64,000 nt of DNA, taken from Geotalea toluenoxydans JCM 15764 (GTDB taxonomy: Bacteria > Desulfobacterota > Desulfuromonadia > Geobacterales > Geobacteraceae). The notes under the pieces are model-generated. The model searched no databases, was not told the origin of the DNA, and was given only the letters and a program-made list of their open reading frames with translations. The position numbers and the translations under genes were made by a program. Location of the stretch: assembly GCF_001311985.1 (NCBI RefSeq), contig NZ_BBCJ01000001.1, forward strand, positions 124,001 through 188,000, written 5' to 3'. Numbering within the stretch: position 1 is the first letter of the stretch; each line of letters starts with the position of its first letter. Positions 33,289-41,930 of the stretch are shown one piece after another.

Positions 33289-33896
33289 TGCTACTGGAAA
33301 TAAACCCACAGAATCCCCAGCCACGGCTTGTCGCCCAGGCTGTAGAAATCCTCGAAAAGGGCGGGGTAGTGGCTTACCCCACCGACACCACCTACGGCAT
33401 CGGCTGCAGCATCTTCAACAAGAAGGGCATCGAACGCATTTACGCCATCAAACAGCGTGACAGGAAAAAACCCTTTTCCTTCATCTGCGCCGACCTCTCC
33501 GATATCGCCCATTACGCCCAGGTGAGCAACTACGCTTTCAAGGTCATGAAACGGTTCCTGCCAGGGCCATACACCTTCATTCTCGACGCCACCAGCGTTG
33601 TTCCCGACCTGTGCATGACAAAGCAGAAAACCGTCGGTATCCGCATTCCCGCCAACAAGATCTGTCTTGCCATAACCAAGCTCCTGGGGCATCCCATCAT
33701 CACCACCAGCGCCAATCTATCCGGGGAAGACCCCATCGGAGATCCCTTCCAGGTGGAAAGAACGCTGGGCAAGCTGATCGACCTGACGGTGGACGGCGGG
33801 GTACTGACAGCGGATGTGAGTTCGGTTGTGAGCCTGATCGGCGACCGCCCGGAGGTGCTGCGTAAAGGGGTAGGGGACGTGAGCTGGTGCGAGTGA
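33288..33896 (+). CDS. Sua5/YciO/YrdC-family protein, L-threonylcarbamoyladenylate synthase-like
   Basis: 202 aa, intact. The YrdC-domain pattern KGGVVAYPTDTTYGIGCSIFN, KQRDRKKPFSFICADLSDI, FLPGPYTFIL and ITTSANLSGEDP is clear. Such proteins make threonylcarbamoyl-AMP for the t6A37 modification of tRNA, or, in the YciO branch, have an unsettled role. The KxR and SxN motifs are present, but I cannot separate TsaC from YciO by eye. Confidence 0.85.
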   Translation: MLLEINPQNPQPRLVAQAVEILEKGGVVAYPTDTTYGIGCSIFNKKGIERIYAIKQRDRKKPFSFICADLSDIAHYAQVSNYAFKVMKRFLPGPYTFILDATSVVPDLCMTKQKTVGIRIPANKICLAITKLLGHPIITTSANLSGEDPIGDPFQVERTLGKLIDLTVDGGVLTADVSSVVSLIGDRPEVLRKGVGDVSWCE

Positions 33897-33907
33897 GGCT
33901 CTGCTGA

Positions 33908-34261
33908 ATGCGCAAGAGAACGGTCAGGCTCGGACTCAACTACATCCTTGTCGCCATGGTGCTGATCACCATCGCCACCTTTTTCCACGAGGAACTGGCC
34001 TGGCTTTTCATGCTGTCGCCGGTGGGGGAAACGGAGCTTGCCCTGACCGGGCTGGTGGTGGGCTGGATGTTCGGCGGGGTGGGGGTAGTGATCGCTGCCG
34101 TCGGTTTCCTGCAGAGTGCGACGCGGGAAGCGGATGTGCAACTGAGGCCGATCATCATCATCCTTGCGGCAGTCCTTGCCATCTTCATGATGCTTTTCTA
34201 CACCTCCCTCATCAAACCGGAGGAGCCAAGGCTGCGGCCCGGCGAAACCATTACCATTTAG
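33908..34261 (+). CDS. Small hypothetical membrane protein
   Basis: 117 aa, intact, with three hydrophobic segments (residues ~10-28, ~42-68 and ~80-98) and a conserved-looking C-terminus PEEPRLRPGETITI. No recognised domain. 11 bp after the Sua5-like gene, so possibly co-transcribed. Confidence 0.6.
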   Translation: MRKRTVRLGLNYILVAMVLITIATFFHEELAWLFMLSPVGETELALTGLVVGWMFGGVGVVIAAVGFLQSATREADVQLRPIIIILAAVLAIFMMLFYTSLIKPEEPRLRPGETITI

Positions 34262-34440
34262 GACTGGGGCCAAAGCTGCCGCTCATCCTTGATGTACGCC
34301 TCGTCTCCTCGTTCGCTTGGGCCTTGCATAGCGACCTCCTCGTTGACGTTTTTCAACACCTGTTAGGCACTGCGGGTCCTCGCTGCCTTTTTCAAATGTC
34401 TCACTGAGGCCGGCTGTCGCGCCTTCGTCCCTTAGTTCTT
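34258..34440 (-). other. Non-coding stretch with a ribosome-site/mini-ORF module
   Basis: Between the small membrane gene and the RHH gene. On the minus strand it has a strong GAGGAGG site 5 nt before an ATG (34329) that opens a 23-codon frame ending at 34258 (MQGPSERGDEAYIKDERQLW). This may be a tiny gene, but the segment (with GTTGAAAAACGTC before the site) looks more like a dispersed repeat; I cannot tell without other genomes. Confidence 0.35.
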
Positions 34441-34789
34441 CAATGATCCATCACATATCTATCGATCAGCTCCTCTATCATCTCACCGATGGTGGTCCGC
34501 CGATGGGCAGCGGCGATCTTCAGCTTCAGGTGCAGGTCCTGGCGAATATTTGCCGTCAGGCGCACGTCCCCTTCAGGAACCAGCCCGATACCGCCTTTAC
34601 GGTTGCAGCCTTCACCGCTCTTTTCACCGGTTTTGCCACCGGCTGCCTCTGCTTCTTTAACGCCTGGTTTTGCGTCTTCTCAATTGCTTTCCTTACCGGT
34701 GCAGCCTTCTCCGCAGCCTTTTTTACCGGTGCCGGTTTATTGATCTTCGGTATCTCGAAAAGCCCCATCTGGTTTTCCACATCGTCCAT
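34440..34789 (-). CDS. Ribbon-helix-helix protein with basic linker (frameshifted)
   Basis: About 116 aa. N-terminal segment MDDVENQMGLFEIP, then a Lys/Ala/Pro-rich linker (residues ~18-65, with repeated PVKKAAEKAAPV-like units), then a C-terminal RHH/CopG-like domain (DVRLTANIRQDLHLKLKIAA, then HRRTTIGEMIEELIDRY). A G missing near 34585 had hidden the RHH domain. The ATG at 34789 has GAGGG 5 nt upstream on the minus strand. Likely a DNA-binding protein; the target is unknown. Longer frames on the opposite strand here are shadows. Confidence 0.7.
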
Positions 34790-35039
34790 ATGTCCCTCTG
34801 TTGCATCGGCAGTATTATTTGCGAGCAGGAAATATATCAACAAATACTTACCTGTTCAAGTAATTGTGCCGCGTGAGGCAGGTTTTTGTGACAACAAGGC
34901 CTCTTACCGGATGGGAAGGGGCCTTGTTTCTGGCAGAGGATATGATTAATAAAAGAATTATAAATTTTAATGTATTGAACCGGAGGCAGTATAGGCATAT
35001 ATTCACCCGAAATCTCAATTATCTTAATGATATATTTGT

Positions 35040-35075
35040 TGTAAAATTTTTTTACACTGTAAAGAATTTTTACAC
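35040..35075 (+). promoter_or_regulatory. Two abutting 18-bp palindromic sites upstream of nfeD
   Basis: TGTAAAATTTTTTTACAC (35040-35057) and TGTAAAGAATTTTTACAC (35058-35075) are tandem copies, each a TGTAAA-N5-TTTACA palindrome, 35 bp before the nfeD start in an AT-rich leader. Spacing of one-and-a-half turns suggests co-operative binding of a dimeric regulator. It resembles a TyrR box (N6) but the spacer is one base shorter. Confidence 0.55.
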
Positions 35076-35109
35076 TATCACTTCACCCTTTAAAAAACGG
35101 AGGTTTTTC

Positions 35110-35567
35110 GTGAATATATTGTGGTGGCATTGGCTGGTGCTCGGTCTGGTTCTCATCGGTCTTGAGCTGGTCCTTCCCTCCTTCACCATCATCTGGTTCG
35201 GCCTTGGCGCGATCCTGGTCAGCATCTTCCTGGCTATTTATCCTACCTTTTCCCTTCCTCTGCAGATACTCACATGGAGCGTCGCCTCCATCATCTTTAC
35301 CTTCGTCTGGTTCCGATTTTTCAATCCCCGCACCAGTAAGACCTTTTCCGGCTCCGCCAAAGGGACCGTCCTTGGCGAAACCGGTCTCGTCATCCGTGGC
35401 GCCCAGCCGTACACCAAGGGCACGGTCAAGTTTCAGCTGCCGCTTCTGGGGGCCGATGAATGGCCGTGCATGGCCGATGAACCCTGGAGATAGGGGACCG
35501 GGTGAAGGTGGTCGACGTGGAAGGGCACGTTATGAAGGTGGCAAAACTCAAAAAAGGAGAAAGCTGA
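35110..35567 (+). CDS. NfeD-family membrane protein (frameshifted near 3' end)
   Basis: About 152 aa; GTG start at 35110 with GGAGG 6 nt upstream. Two to three membrane segments (WLVLGLVLIGLELVLPSFTIIWFG, ILVSIFLAIYP, ILTWSVASIIFTFVWFRFF), then a soluble OB-fold domain (GETGLVIRGAQPYTKGTVKF) typical of NfeD-C. A C missing near 35484 restores LEIGDRVKVVDVEGHVMKVAKLK. The stop overlaps the ATG of the SPFH gene. NfeD and SPFH proteins are partners in membrane microdomains. Confidence 0.88.
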
Positions 35568-36415
35568 TGAATCCAGGTACCGTTGTCTTGGCTGTTCTGT
35601 TTGCCTGGTGGTAATAACCGTCTTCATGGGGGTGCGGCTCGTACCCCAGGGATACGAATTCGTCGTCCAGCGTCTCGGCAAGTACCACTCCACCCTCAAG
35701 CCGGGCTCAATTTCATCATTCCCTATGTGGACATCGTCGCCTACCGCCTGACCACCAAGGACATTGCCCTGGAAATCGGCGCCCAGGAGGCGATCACCAA
35801 GGACAACGCCGTCATCGTCGCCAATGCCATCGCCTTCATCAAGGTCATAGATCCGGTGAAAGCAGTCTATGGCATCAGCAACTACGAGTATGCCATCCAG
35901 AACCTGGTCATGACCTCGCTTCGGGCCATCATCGGCGAGATGGAGCTGGACAAGGCGCTCTCCTCCCGGGACATCATCAAGGCACGCCTCAAGGAGATCA
36001 TTTCCGACGATGTCACCGACTGGGGCATCCTGGTCAAATCGGTGGAGATCCAGGACATCAAACCCTCCGATTCCATGCAGCGGGCCATGGAGCAGCAGGC
36101 CACCGCCGAGCGGCTGAAACGGGCCATGATCCTGGAGGCGGAAGGGAAGAAGGAAGCCATGATCCGCGAGGCGGAAGGAAAGCTTGAGGCAGCCAAGCTC
36201 GAAGCAGAGGCCCAGGTCAAGCTGGCCGAGGCTTCGGCCAAGGCAATTCAGGATATTGCCGGAGCAGTAGGGAGAAGGAGTTGCCTGCTTTATTCCTCCT
36301 CGGGGACCGGTATGTGAATGCGATTCAGAAGCTGTCGGTATCTGCCAATGCGAAGACGTTTGTGTTGCCTGCGGATATTCTGGGGGCGGTGAAGGGGATT
36401 GCGGGAAGGTCGTAG
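35567..36415 (+). CDS. SPFH/stomatin-like (QmcA-type) membrane protein (three frameshifts)
   Basis: About 283 aa. N-terminal membrane anchor (residues ~5-25), then the SPFH domain: [67 protein letters not shown], followed by a long coiled-coil (RLKRAMILEAEGKKEAMIREAEG) and ILGAVKGIAG at the end. Lost bases near 35609 (C), 35704 (G) and 36272 (G) are corrected by the family alignment. Forms membrane oligomers with NfeD; role in membrane quality control is inferred from the family. Confidence 0.88.
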
Positions 36416-36420
36416 AATAG

Positions 36421-36463
36421 GAAATACGGGCAGTGTCCCGAATTTTTCCCGAATTTTTCCCCC
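36421..36463 (-). repeat. REP-like element A with short tandem repeat
   Basis: GAAATACGGGCAGTGTCCC followed by two copies of GAATTTTTCCC. Its reverse complement shares the GGGACA...GTATTTC core with the elements at 40142 and 45826, so it lies in the opposite orientation to them. Confidence 0.6.
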
Positions 36464-36642
36464 AGGAAGGAGGCCTCTGCCTTCAGAAGAAAATTCGGTG
36501 ATGCAATCTTATTACGGAAGGCACTGGTTGGCGATGGGAAGCAGTAAGCAACGAGGAGTGCTGTCAGGATTGCGATGTGGATTTCTGACAGTAAGTCAAC
36601 GGTTTGGGCGGTGCGTCCAGAGAAGGTGGCGAAAAGTATCGA

Positions 36643-36711
36643 GAAATACGGGGAGTGTCCCTAGTTTCCCCTAGTTTTCCTAGTTTTTCCTAGTTTTCCC
36701 CTATTTTTCCC
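36643..36711 (-). repeat. REP-like element B with short tandem repeat
   Basis: GAAATACGGGGAGTGTCCC like element A, followed by about five copies of a CCTAGTTTT-type unit. Elements A and B are 220 bp apart, in the same orientation. The 180 bp between them contain no gene that I recognise. Confidence 0.6.
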
Positions 36712-36737
36712 GATGGCGTTGAAGAAGGAATACATTT

Positions 36738-36923
36738 ATGAAAAAGTGGAAGATATTAAGAGTTTGTGCCAGTTTTTGTGTTTTTGCAGCCATAGGATCG
36801 TGTGTTGCTGGATCGCCAGCGCCGGAATCTAAAATATTAATGACATTGTCGAGTATATTCTGGTTGCTTGCTATTAGCATTTTTATTTGGTACAGAGTTG
36901 GTGAATGGTGGCATCGCAATTAG
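36738..36923 (+). CDS. Small hypothetical membrane protein
   Basis: 61 aa with an N-terminal signal-like segment (ILRVCASFCVFAAIGSCVAG), where cysteine 22 could be a lipid site, and a second hydrophobic stretch (SSIFWLLAISIFIWYRV, ~38-54). GAAGGAA lies 8 nt before the ATG. It sits 173 bp upstream of the RT gene, in the same AT-rich island and direction, and might be part of that locus. No family recognised. Confidence 0.45.
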   Translation: MKKWKILRVCASFCVFAAIGSCVAGSPAPESKILMTLSSIFWLLAISIFIWYRVGEWWHRN

Positions 36924-37000
36924 ATTAAGCTGAGTCTCAGTTAGTCAAACGATATAACAACAAAAGGAGTGTCAAATGTTACTAATAACAGGAGATTACA

Positions 37001-37046
37001 GGGTCGGGTCTACATTCACATTTTATGTAGAATGTAGATCCGCCCC
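37001..37046. repeat. Long palindromic hairpin upstream of the RT gene
   Basis: GGGTCGGGTCTACATTC (37001-37017) pairs with GAATGTAGATCCGCCC (37030-37045), and the inner ACAT/ATGT extends the stem, giving an almost unbroken hairpin 51 bp before the RT start. It has the form of a REP-type palindrome, but its place also makes it a candidate structured RNA of the RT locus. Confidence 0.6.
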
Positions 37047-37075
37047 CTAAGCCTTTCTCTAACTTTGATACTGTA

Positions 37076-37081
37076 TATACT
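37076..37081 (+). promoter_or_regulatory. Candidate -10 box of the RT gene
   Basis: TATACT at 37076-37081, 15 bp before the RT start codon, with no good -35. If used, the message would have a very short leader, which agrees with the weak ribosome site. Confidence 0.3.
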
Positions 37082-37096
37082 AGAGAGTAAAACTTA

Positions 37097-40000
37097 ATGA
37101 TACTTACAGCAAACTACATCACTCTACCAGACCTTTACCTCGCCTATCGTAAAGCTAAGGCCGAGGCTTTCTTTGCCAAAACTCAACAATCTGCGCTTGC
37201 ATTTACTGATTTTGAACAGTCTCTTGATACCAACTTATCTCAGCTACTAAGTTCTATTAGATCTAAGACAGCACCTTGGTATGAAGACAGCGCAATAATC
37301 GGTGGGTTCTATTACATTCCCAAGAGTATTGATTTATCGGTTTGGAACGGGCATGACACAACTCATTATCGCGCTATAGATCCTTTTGTTGATTGGAATA
37401 ACAGATTTCAACAAAGCGGACAGGTTCTTGTGTCGGCGAAATATCGGCTAATGATGGCGCCTACAGTTCAGTTCCAAATCTTGTCTGCCCTATGGATACT
37501 GAAAGTGGGCCATTTATACGAGGCAGCCCTTGATCATGATAAGTCATTCGGAAACAGATTGAGACGGATTCACGACTGGGGATCCTCGCGTCGCCCAAGG
37601 TATGGTGGGATCAACGAAGACAGCTCGGTTTGTTCCAGCCTTACTTTACTGGGTATCAGCGCTGGAGAGAGAGTGGATTGTCAACGATGCGAAAGGCCAT
37701 TGTTGATGGTAATTCGGTTGACGCAATTACCATGGACCTAGCCAGCTTTTACCACCGTGTCAGTCCCGACTTTTTGCTGCGGAAGGCTTTTCTGGAACAG
37801 ATGGGAGTGCGGTTAAGGCGCGAAGATAGGATATTCACAAAACATTTCGTCTCAGCAATTTGGACTTGGTATAGGTCGACTCCCGACTATGCCGATCGCC
37901 CTGAAGGAGCATTGCCTGTAGGGTTGTCAGCGTCAAAAGTCATCGCCAATGTGTTTTTGCACCAATTTGATAATGAAGTATCTGAACATTTAGATCCTTT
38001 ATATTATGGAAGATATGTAGATGATATTTTCTTGGTCATTAACCCGAATGAGGATGCTATAGCCGGTGATGATGTTATTTCATTCATTGCTGATAAAGTA
38101 CCATGCATTTCTCAAGAAGATAATGGAGCCCTCCGTATAAATTTTTCATATGGGAAAGACTCAGACCTCATCTTTTCGGGCGACAAACAAAAGATTTTTT
38201 GCCTCACCTCAAAGCACGGGCTTGATCTAGTTGACCATATCGCAAGTCAAATCAGGAAGCATTCGAGTGAGTACCGACTTCTCCCCGATGTGCCTGACGC
38301 AGGTCCTGACATGGCCTCACGCGCACTGTTGGCCACTCCGAGTGCTGCTTTAGAGGCAGATGCCCTTCGTAAGGCTGATGTTGTATCAGTACGAAGACTG
38401 GGTTTTTCTCTTCTTTTGGGTGATGTTGAGGGATACTCCAAGGATTTAGATCCCAAAGCTTGGCCTGCCTTACGCAAAGAGTTCTATGGCTTGGTCCATA
38501 GACATTTGCTTACACCACTGGGGATTTTTGAGTTCACCCAGTATTACTCTCGCATTTTCTCACTTATGATAGCCTGTGGTGATTTTGTCGATGCAACACT
38601 CTTTGTAGATTCTTTAAAGCGTGTTTTTGATGTTTTAGGAGAGACAACAAGAGATGGTACTGACGACGAGACGAAAGCTACGTCATGTAAACTTTATTTG
38701 GCTCAGATGCTATCGGAAACAGCGCTGAAGGCATCAACTGCTCGGAAATTTTCAGACTGGCGAAAGCTTCAAAAACTCTTTAGGAAGGTATTTGAAGTTG
38801 ATCGCCGTGCATCTGTCACAGTTACAAGACCACGGATCCAACAGAGAAGTGCACAGATCTTACTGGCTGATTTTGGTGTTCGCCCATACAAAGACTATTG
38901 GTATTATGATCAACCAGCAGACGCTGACGGTCCTGCTATCCCTCGATCGAGGAACGTTAGGAAAACACTGCGGCTGGCAACTATTCGTAAATTCCGAGAT
39001 TCCGCAAATCTGAAGCTCCCACACTGGCCTGCTCTTGCGTTCCCTACAAGACCTTTGACCATTAACGAGATTGCGCTAGTGTCACCCGAGGTTCTGGATG
39101 ACACTTCGATTTTTCAAAGGTTTATCTGGGGCTTAAGAGGTGCGCGTGTACCAGATAGCCCCAATATTGGCTTCATCGAGCAGCGGAAGAATCAAAAGCT
39201 GCTGTCAGTTCCGTTCGGCAAAGACAACTCTCAAAGAGACAAAATCAGGATTGGTCTTACGAGTATCAAAACTTCTGATGAACAATGGACTTCTGCTGCC
39301 TGCGGTACTCCTGATCGTTCACTTGCACGCTACAAGAACATCATTCGATTAATAAACAGAATTCTAAAAGATGATCCTCGGCCTGACTATATTGTTTTTC
39401 CCGAACTAAGCATTCCGCGACGCTGGGCTTTTAGTATAGCCCAGAAGCTTGCGAAGGACGGAATCTCATTTATAGCTGGACTTGAATATTTTTCATTGGA
39501 AAGAAGAGGGGTTAAGAAGAAGCTGATAAATGATTGCATGGTGTCATTGGCAACAAGGTGGCCGGGATATGACAGTTCAATTGTCTGGTTACAGCGCAAA
39601 CTCGAACCAGCGCATGGTGAAAAGATGGAGCTCAAGAAGCTTGGAAAGGTTCTTCAGTCGCCGACAAAAGAAGAAAAGGACCTTGTAATTTACGACCACG
39701 GGAGGTACTTCTTCGGTATTCTAATTTGTAGCGATATGACTAATATAAGCCGTAGATCAAACCTTCAAGGGAAAATTGATACTCTATTTGTCTTAGAATG
39801 GAATCCTGACCTGGAGACCTTCGGGTTTTTGGTTGAAGGAGCTGCGCATGACCTCCACACATTTGTTGTTCAGGTAAATAACAGAACCTACGGTGATAGC
39901 CGAATTAGGGCACCATACAAAGAAGATCACAAGAGGGATTCGATACAAATCAAAGGGGGAATAAGGGACTTCTATGTCCTTGGGGATATCGATTACCTAA

Positions 40001-40098
40001 GCCTGCGTAAGTTTCACAATACTCGGAGGCATTCTAGATACCCTCTTTTTAAGCCACTACCAATCGGATTTGAGGTTGCAAGGTGGCGGAGGAGGTAA
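37097..40098 (+). CDS. Reverse transcriptase-nitrilase fusion, type 1 defence-associated RT (DRT1/UG1-like; frameshifted)
   Basis: About 1000 aa after correcting one lost base near 37625. RT domain (~170-360): motif A AITMDLASFYHRVSP (Asp ~214), motif B GALPVGLSASKVIANVFL, motif C YYGRYVDDIFLV (Asp pair ~309-310), then SYGKDSDLIFSGDKQKIF. A helical middle region spans ~380-700. The C-terminal nitrilase (CN-hydrolase) domain has all three catalytic residues: Glu ~770 in IVFPELSIP, Lys ~835 in LQRKLEP and Cys ~878 in FFGILICSDM. This is the domain order of type 1 defence-associated RTs (single-gene antiphage systems). Base composition is much more AT-rich than its neighbours, pointing to transfer. 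Absence of maturase or msr/msd rules against group II intron or retron. Confidence 0.87.
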
Positions 40099-40141
40099 AT
40101 GAATGCAACTGACCTTCCCCCCTTATTAGGTTAGTGTTTTC

Positions 40142-40170
40142 GGGGAATTCCGGGGACACATACGTATTCC
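40142..40170 (+). repeat. REP-like element C
   Basis: GGGGAATTCCGGGGACACATACGTATTCC, 44 bp after the RT gene. Same family as the element at 45826 and, inverted, as the two at 36421 and 36643. With those it brackets the small membrane gene and the RT gene by inverted copies. Confidence 0.65.
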
Positions 40171-40179
40171 TTAGCTCTC

Positions 40180-40461
40180 TTTGAGGGGCTTAAATATGCG
40201 AGCTTAACTTAGTCTGTCAACTCTAAAAATCGGAGCACTTTTTGTTCTGATAGGGAGTAATAAGGGCCTTGAAAAGGGAAAACGCAATCAGAAAAAAAGA
40301 TAGCCAAAATTCTCTTTTCAAGACCCTTCTTCTCCCATTATTCGAGCGATAACAACCGCGGTTCAACAACCAGCTTGAAAGAAAAAGGTCCAACAATCGC
40401 CCTTTGAGGGGCCTAACCATTCGAACTTAGCCTTTCAAAAATCGGAGCACTTCTTGTTCTG
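40180..40461. repeat. Stem-loop element between ~60-bp direct repeats downstream of the RT gene
   Basis: Direct repeats at 40180-40249 and 40403-40461 share TTTGAGGGGC, an AACTTAG segment, and AATCGGAGCACTT(T/C)TTGTTCTG. Between them is an imperfect inverted repeat: 40253-40278 (GGGAGTAATAAGGGCCTTGAAAAGGG) pairs with 40312-40336, 33-nt loop. The second direct repeat contains the ribosome site and first codons of the gene at 40454, and the first copy is a dead version of the same start (TTG TTC TGA). It looks like an insertion or duplication. The interval has no real gene. Confidence 0.6.
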
Positions 40462-40927
40462 TCCCCAATGCAAAACCGAGTACATCGATGGCATCAAAGA
40501 GTGCGCAGACTGCCGGATTTCCCTTGTCCATACCATCCCTGCAATCGTCCCGAAAGCCGCTGTTATACCTGAACCAGGATCAAGGTTGATCACGATAATG
40601 GAAACCGGCGATTCCTACGAATTTCTCACCGCTGCAGACGGTCTGCGGAATGCCGGCATACCGTTTACCGGCGATGAACACTACACCGGCGAGTTCCGCC
40701 CCAGCAAAATAGCACAGGCACCTTATGTCTGGACTCTGCTCGTGCCGGAAAACAGGGCAGAAGAGGCACGGCAGGTGCTTGATGGCGAACCGATCAGCGG
40801 CCCGGCTGCAGTCCACCTGATGAGCCACGACACCGCGGCACGAGAATACAGCACCACAGAAAAGGTGCTGCTTTTGGCTGTCTCCCTTATTCTTCTCAGC
40901 GGAATCGTGTTGCTGCTGAAGAAATGA
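40454..40927 (+). CDS. Zinc-ribbon membrane-anchored hypothetical protein
   Basis: 157 aa. TTG start at 40454 with CGGAG 6 nt upstream; FCPQCKTEYIDGIKECADC forms a CxxC...CxxC zinc ribbon. A middle domain (RLITIMETGDSYEFLTAADGLRNAGIPFTGDEHY) resembles DUF2007-type putative signal-transducing domains, and the C-terminus is one membrane helix (EKVLLLAVSLILLSGIVLLL). Role unknown. Its first codons lie within a repeat also found 220 bp upstream. Confidence 0.65.
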   Translation: MFCPQCKTEYIDGIKECADCRISLVHTIPAIVPKAAVIPEPGSRLITIMETGDSYEFLTAADGLRNAGIPFTGDEHYTGEFRPSKIAQAPYVWTLLVPENRAEEARQVLDGEPISGPAAVHLMSHDTAAREYSTTEKVLLLAVSLILLSGIVLLLKK

Positions 40928-41004
40928 GAGAAACAGAGGAACATAGTCTTATAATGGAACTGTTTTCACCACCCTGTCGGTGTGAAAGCCTTGGGTAGCT
41001 TCTG

Positions 41005-41830
41005 ATGACCAACCTCACCAACCATAAAATCAACTTCACCGAGCGCTTAAAGCGCCGCCATGCCCTGCGGTTCCACATGTCGTTGATCCTGCTGGCCACG
41101 TTCAGTTCAGGCTCCTGGCGACCAAGCTCATGCTGGTGCTGGATATGACCAACGTCATGTGGCGCTACCCACTGGCGGTCTTTTTTGCCTATGGCGTATT
41201 CTTCGCTTCAGTCAAGATCTGGCTGCATTACATATCTCCCAGCGCGGCGGCAAAGAAAGCCCATGACAGTCATGTGGATGCGGGTGACCTGCTGCCCGAC
41301 TTGCCCATCTCCGGTGGTGGGAGTTCAAACATCACACCTGCCTTTGAAGGGGGTGGGGGAGAATTCTCCGGCGCCGGCGCATCGGGAAGCTTCGAGGTTG
41401 ACGGTCTACTTGCCGATACCGGCAGTCCCGTATTAGACGGTGCGGTCGATACTGGCAGCGGCATAGGGGATGTGGTTGGCGACGCGGCGGGGGAGGCCGT
41501 TTCGTCGGCATTGGGAGATGAAGGCGGTTGTCTGGTGGTGGTTATTATCGGCGTGCTGGCTGCGATGCTGGCGGTAATTGTCGGTGCCGGGGCCTACCTT
41601 GTCTACGAAGCGCCGTTCATTCTGTCTGAGGCGGCATTCGAATTCATCCTGGCGGCGAGCCTTTGCGCGGGGCCAGGCGCATGAACAGCGGCGACTGGTG
41701 GGGGAGTGTGTTCAAAACGACCGGCATTCCTTTCTTCGTCACCCTGGCACTGGCATTTCTTGCCGGCTACCTGATGCACCGTTACTTTCCCGGCGTAACC
41801 AGAATTGCTGAATTGATAGCACATTTATGA
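41005..41830 (+). CDS. Hypothetical membrane protein with Gly-rich region (two frameshifts)
   Basis: About 275 aa. Two N-terminal membrane helices (HMSLILLATFSSGLLATKLM; YPLAVFFAYGVFFASVKIWL), a long Gly/Ser/Asp-rich loop (residues ~80-160), a helix pair (LVVVIIGVLAAMLAVIVGAGAYLVYEAP) and a C-terminal helix (IPFFVTLALAFLAGYLMHRYF). Lost G near 41119 and near 41665 are inferred; the second joins a tail (RRMNSGDWWGSVFKTTGIPFF) that would otherwise be a separate 49-aa ORF starting at 41681. No known domain. Confidence 0.6.
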
Positions 41831-41930
41831 ATTTGGGGTCATGCATGTGTCGCAGTAACTGTCGAAAAGTGACCAGGCTCTGCCGGATCTTTGTCTATGG
41901 ACATAACCTATAGGATCGATGGGAGGAAAT

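Noticed and set aside
31606..33324. 572-aa open frame on the minus strand opposite dut and the M29 aminopeptidase
   Set aside because: Shadow of GC-rich codon use; the plus-strand genes have clear families and intact motifs.
34443..34949. 168-aa open frame on the plus strand
   Set aside because: Lies opposite the RHH gene, whose domain becomes clear after restoring one G; the plus frame has no domain and no ribosome site.
37097..40098. Group II intron or retron origin of the RT
   Set aside because: No maturase or HNH domain, no intron RNA or msr/msd structure recognised, and the C-terminal nitrilase domain points to defence-type RTs.
40223..40420. 65-aa open frame on the minus strand
   Set aside because: Formed by the inverted repeat and flanking direct repeats; no ribosome site.
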